Shown piece after piece: positions 12,470-15,303 of a DNA stretch of 15,303 nucleotides. The position numbers and the translations under genes were made by a program. The stretch is from Gammaproteobacteria bacterium (GTDB lineage Bacteria > Pseudomonadota > Gammaproteobacteria > Arenicellales > Poriferihabitantaceae): NCBI GenBank assembly GCA_020027415.1, contig JAHRAW010000204.1, positions 1 through 15,303 on the forward strand. The letters run 5' to 3'. The number at the start of each line of letters is the position of its first letter. Positions within the stretch are counted from its first letter, which is position 1. The notes beneath the pieces were generated by a model, which saw nothing but the letters and a program-made list of their open reading frames with translations, was not told the origin of the DNA and did not search any database.

Positions 12470-15130
12470 ATGGAACTCGTCTTTCTTGCCATTCTGCTAT
12501 TGCTGATGATGTTGGCGTTGACCGCCGGCTATCCGGTCGCTTTCGCGCTGCCCGGCTCGTCCATTTTAGCGATTAGTCTGGCGGCGCTATGCGGCTACTG
12601 GTTTGCCGGCGACCCGAGCGCCTATTTCGCGCAAGACGGACCGACCCAATGGCTGAGCGCCGGGGTGACCAATTTTCGCAGTTTATATTGGGATGTGGAG
12701 CGCGATACGCTGATTGCCATTCCGCTGTTCGTGTTCATGGGCATCATGCTACAACGCTCCAAAATCGCCGAAGATTTGTTGGTCACCATGGCGCAGTTGT
12801 TTGGTCCGGTGCCCGGCGGACTCGGCATTTCGGTGGTGTTCGTCGGCGCGTTGTTAGCCGCCACCACTGGGATTGTCGGCGCCACCGTCATCGCCATGGG
12901 GCTGATTTCATTGCCGGCGATGTTGCGCAACCGCTACTCCAAATCGTTGGCCAGCGGCACCATCTGCGCCGCCGGCACGCTTGGTCAAATCATTCCGCCC
13001 TCTATCGTGCTGATTATCCTCGCCGACCAGTTATCCAGCGCGGTGGACCAAGCAAGCACCCTGCGTAAAGCCGAATACCGAGAGGTCACCGGCGAGTTCT
13101 CCATGCCATCGGAACTCGGCATCACCTCGGCAAGCACCGGCGATATGTTCATGGGCGCGCTCCTGCCCGGCTTGCTGTTGGTGGCAATTTACATGGCCTA
13201 CATTCTAATCAGCGCCGCGCTACGCCCCAACACCGCGCCGCCAGTTCCGTATCACGGCAACTACGACCGCCAATTCTGGTGGCGAGTGGCGGTGGCTTTG
13301 GTGCCGCCGTTGGCGTTGATTTTCGCGGTACTAGGCTCCATCGTAATGGGCGTGGCAACCGTCAATCAAGCCGGTGCCATCGGCGCGGTCGGCGCCATGC
13401 TCATGGCGGGGTATCGGCTGATGGCGGGCAAGCGCGGCGCATACCGACCGGCCCTGCTCGCCATCGGCGCCACGATCGTGCTGTTCGCGCTGGTGAATGG
13501 CTTTGATTTGAATATCAAAAACATCCACAGCGACCGCGACCGCTTGGGCATCGCCGGCGCGGCGCTTGCGGTGGCAGCGCTTGCGGTGGCGGTGCTGTGG
13601 AGCGCTTGGCGCGCCTATACCATTGACGATACTTTACGCGGCGTGATGATTGAAACCGCCAAAACCACTTCCATGGTGTTCATCATTCTCATCGGCGCAG
13701 CCATGCTGACTTCGGCTTTTCGCGGCTTCGGCGGCGAACACTTGGTTAAGGAATTTCTCACCAGCTTGCCGGGCGGCTTCTGGATGCAGTTCGTGGTGGT
13801 CATGGCGGTCATCTTCTTGCTTGGCTTTTTCTTGGACTTCATTGAAATCGCCGTGGTGGTGGTGCCGATCGTCGCGCCGATTTTGTTAGCCGACCCAAGC
13901 GCCAATGTCACCGCGGTTTGGTTGGGCGTGATGGTCGGCTTGAATATCCAAACCTCGTTCCTAACCCCGCCATTCGGTTTTGCGTTGTTTTACTTGCGCG
14001 GCGTGGCGCCGCCGCAAGTGAAAACCACGCAGATTTACCGCGGCGCGGCTGCCTTCATCGTTTTGCAATTGATCGGCTTGGGCATCGCCGGTTACTTCCC
14101 AAGTTTGGTCAACTATATGCCGTCTCGCACCTACCTAACTTCGGAGACTGCACCGCCGCCGATTAATCCGCGACTGCAGCATTGCTTAGAGCGGCGGGTG
14201 TTTGCTGAATATCGGCATGCGCAAGCGCGCATCATAGACAGCATTCAGCGCGTCCGCGGCGTGGATGTATCCAGTCTGCCGAACCAACACCGCGCCGCCC
14301 TGCGCGCCAGTTTTGCGGCGGCGAACGATACCTTTGCGTTGGTTGATAGGGTGGCGTCCGCTGAAACCGAACTGAATTCTTCTCAGCAGGAGTACGCCCC
14401 GTTGCATCGTGAGGTGCGGCGCATCCAACAAAAAATCCGCCGCCTTGAGCGCAAAATTCAACAAGCCGAAATTAATTTTCAGCGCATTCAACACATCCAA
14501 AGCACCGCGCAAAAACAAGCGGAACTCGCCGCGCGCATCGCGCAACTAAAACAAAACAAGGCGGCGTTGCTTGCCGACATCCCAAGCAATTGGCATGCCG
14601 CCAAGGCGGCCTACGCGGAACTGCTTAACACCGAGCAAAAGGCGCGCCGCGCCTATCGGCAAAATGTTGACAGCGCGTATCAAACGCTCGCTGAGGTGCG
14701 CGGAATGATTCAGCAGCGCGCATCGTTGGCGGCTTTGGAAGCACCGTGGCGGGAGCTGGAGCGCCTCATCGCCGCCGGTTCGGCGCAGCAAGCGATCGCG
14801 GAAATCAAACAACTGGAAAGAGCGTTGCGCCCGCTCAGCGGAGTGCATCCCATTCAAACCAAACTAACCGAAGTTCGCCGCGCGCTCAAAGCGGAACCGC
14901 TAACTATAAACTCGGCAACTCAACCGTTGCGCCAAGCCACCGCTATGTTCAAGCAAGAAATTACCTGGCGCACCACCGCCGCCACCGCCCTGCTACCGGC
15001 GCTTGATGCGTACAACGACCGTATCAAAAGTAATATCGGCTTGCGTTTGCAAAAACGTCTGAGCAAGGAACAAGCAAAAGACATCGCCGCTTGTCAGGCA
15101 AAGCATCGGGATATTTCGTTGAATTTTTAA
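12470..15130 (+). CDS. dctM: TRAP transporter large permease with long coiled-coil C-terminal extension
   Basis: An 886-residue protein. Residues 1 to about 556 are a DctM-family permease. GYPVAFALPGS (20-30), ERDTLIAIPLFVFMGIML (77-94), the GALLAATTGIVGATV segment (126-140), GTLGQIIPPSIVLII (169-183) and LNIQTSFLTPPFGFALFYLRG (491-511) are typical. Inserts at about 185-225 and 315-395, the second adding two hydrophobic segments, mark the large subclass that goes with TakP-type receptors. Ordinary members end shortly after the last helix (526-545). Here about 330 more residues follow. They are soluble-looking, rich in Arg, Gln, Glu and Ala, with a strong coiled coil at about 625-700 and further helices up to the end at SLNF. 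Function is cation-driven uptake of an organic acid in the inner membrane; the tail has no recognised domain. An in-frame TAA at 12461 fixes the start. Confidence 0.92.
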   Translation: MELVFLAILLLLMMLALTAGYPVAFALPGSSILAISLAALCGYWFAGDPSAYFAQDGPTQWLSAGVTNFRSLYWDVERDTLIAIPLFVFMGIMLQRSKIAEDLLVTMAQLFGPVPGGLGISVVFVGALLAATTGIVGATVIAMGLISLPAMLRNRYSKSLASGTICAAGTLGQIIPPSIVLIILADQLSSAVDQASTLRKAEYREVTGEFSMPSELGITSASTGDMFMGALLPGLLLVAIYMAYILISAALRPNTAPPVPYHGNYDRQFWWRVAVALVPPLALIFAVLGSIVMGVATVNQAGAIGAVGAMLMAGYRLMAGKRGAYRPALLAIGATIVLFALVNGFDLNIKNIHSDRDRLGIAGAALAVAALAVAVLWSAWRAYTIDDTLRGVMIETAKTTSMVFIILIGAAMLTSAFRGFGGEHLVKEFLTSLPGGFWMQFVVVMAVIFLLGFFLDFIEIAVVVVPIVAPILLADPSANVTAVWLGVMVGLNIQTSFLTPPFGFALFYLRGVAPPQVKTTQIYRGAAAFIVLQLIGLGIAGYFPSLVNYMPSRTYLTSETAPPPINPRLQHCLERRVFAEYRHAQARIIDSIQRVRGVDVSSLPNQHRAALRASFAAANDTFALVDRVASAETELNSSQQEYAPLHREVRRIQQKIRRLERKIQQAEINFQRIQHIQSTAQKQAELAARIAQLKQNKAALLADIPSNWHAAKAAYAELLNTEQKARRAYRQNVDSAYQTLAEVRGMIQQRASLAALEAPWRELERLIAAGSAQQAIAEIKQLERALRPLSGVHPIQTKLTEVRRALKAEPLTINSATQPLRQATAMFKQEITWRTTAATALLPALDAYNDRIKSNIGLRLQKRLSKEQAKDIAACQAKHRDISLNF
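13562..13591 (+). repeat. 15-bp tandem duplication inside dctM
   Basis: Two in-phase copies of GCGCTTGCGGTGGCR (13562-13576 and 13577-13591; 14 of 15 bases identical) encode ALAVA twice at residues 365-374, within an extra hydrophobic segment of the permease. It looks like a slippage duplication that lengthened the helix. Confidence 0.8.
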
Positions 15131-15150
15131 TTGCAATGTTACGAGAAATT

Positions 15151-15303
15151 TTAAGTCCGATAGTCCTTTATTAAAGACTGATCGGCACTCTGATAGCCCT
15201 CACAATGTTGGTTTATTGGACAGTTCTCGCATTTCGGATCTGCATGATTAAAACAAAAATTCCTACCAATCTCGATGAGCCCGTCATCAAACGCTGCTAC
15301 CGT
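15151..15303 (-). CDS. HhH-GPD DNA glycosylase, C-terminal iron-sulfur loop (5' part outside window)
   Basis: The minus strand is open from the right edge to a TAA at 15151-15153, giving the last 50 residues of a protein. LIEIGRNFC near the start and four cysteines in FCFNHADPKC, ENC and PINQHC form the pattern C-x7-C-x2-C-x5-C. This is the [4Fe-4S] cluster loop that ends the catalytic domain of endonuclease III/MutY-superfamily glycosylases; the standard loop is C-x6-C-x2-C-x5-C. Only about 17 residues follow, so there is no MutY-type C-terminal domain. It may be an Nth-like or a mismatch (T/G) glycosylase, the latter often beside restriction-modification genes. It converges on dctM, with 20 bases between the stops and no visible terminator. 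The DNA is clearly AT-richer than the left-hand genes. Confidence 0.75.
   Translation of the reverse strand, partial: TVAAFDDGLIEIGRNFCFNHADPKCENCPINQHCEGYQSADQSLIKDYRT

Noticed and set aside
1..15303. CRISPR array, tRNA, rRNA, insertion sequence or prophage genes
   Set aside because: No regularly spaced repeats, cloverleaf-like segments, terminal inverted repeats with transposase, or phage genes were seen on either strand.

Overview
The window looks like a chromosomal segment of a fairly GC-rich gammaproteobacterium. The reasons are an Xni-type flap endonuclease, ordinary proteobacterial hemH and folE, sigma70-like promoters and TakP-class TRAP genes. Species cannot be named from the sequence. 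No rRNA, tRNA, CRISPR array, transposase or transcriptional regulator was seen.

Left block (1-6380, all minus strand, read right to left). It starts at 6380 with a beta-keto acid cleavage enzyme (BKACE, formerly DUF849). Next come an L-carnitine dehydrogenase fused to a hot-dog thioesterase, a short-chain dehydrogenase and an acyl-CoA dehydrogenase. With almost no gap these continue into a PAPS-dependent sulfotransferase and a family 2 glycosyltransferase that runs off the left edge. BKACE plus the fusion protein is the known route from carnitine to glycine betaine: carnitine to 3-dehydrocarnitine, then with acetyl-CoA to betainyl-CoA and acetoacetate, then betaine and CoA. The SDR and the acyl-CoA dehydrogenase probably feed this route with other substrates. 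The sulfotransferase and glycosyltransferase look like surface-glycan genes attached to the tail of the catabolic operon.

Middle block (6381-9750, plus strand). A strong sigma70-type promoter precedes ferrochelatase (hemH). A perfect 10-bp inverted repeat and an extended -10 promoter then precede GTP cyclohydrolase I (folE). After these come an Xni-like 5' nuclease and a 59-residue two-helix membrane protein. These are mainly housekeeping genes.

Right block (9751-15130, plus strand). A TRAP transporter of the TakP class is encoded by a Tat/lipoprotein-type binding protein (dctP), an enlarged small permease (dctQ) and a very large permease (dctM). The genes are separated by unusually long gaps. 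The dctP-dctQ gap holds two hairpins that may stabilise the dctP message. DctM carries about 330 extra residues after its last membrane helix, with a charged coiled coil; this is the most unusual protein in the window. The substrate is probably a 2-oxo acid or other small organic acid.

Right edge (15151-15303, minus strand). The end of a converging gene encodes the iron-sulfur cluster loop of an HhH-GPD DNA glycosylase (endonuclease III/MutY superfamily). The DNA becomes AT-richer here, which may mark the start of an acquired region.
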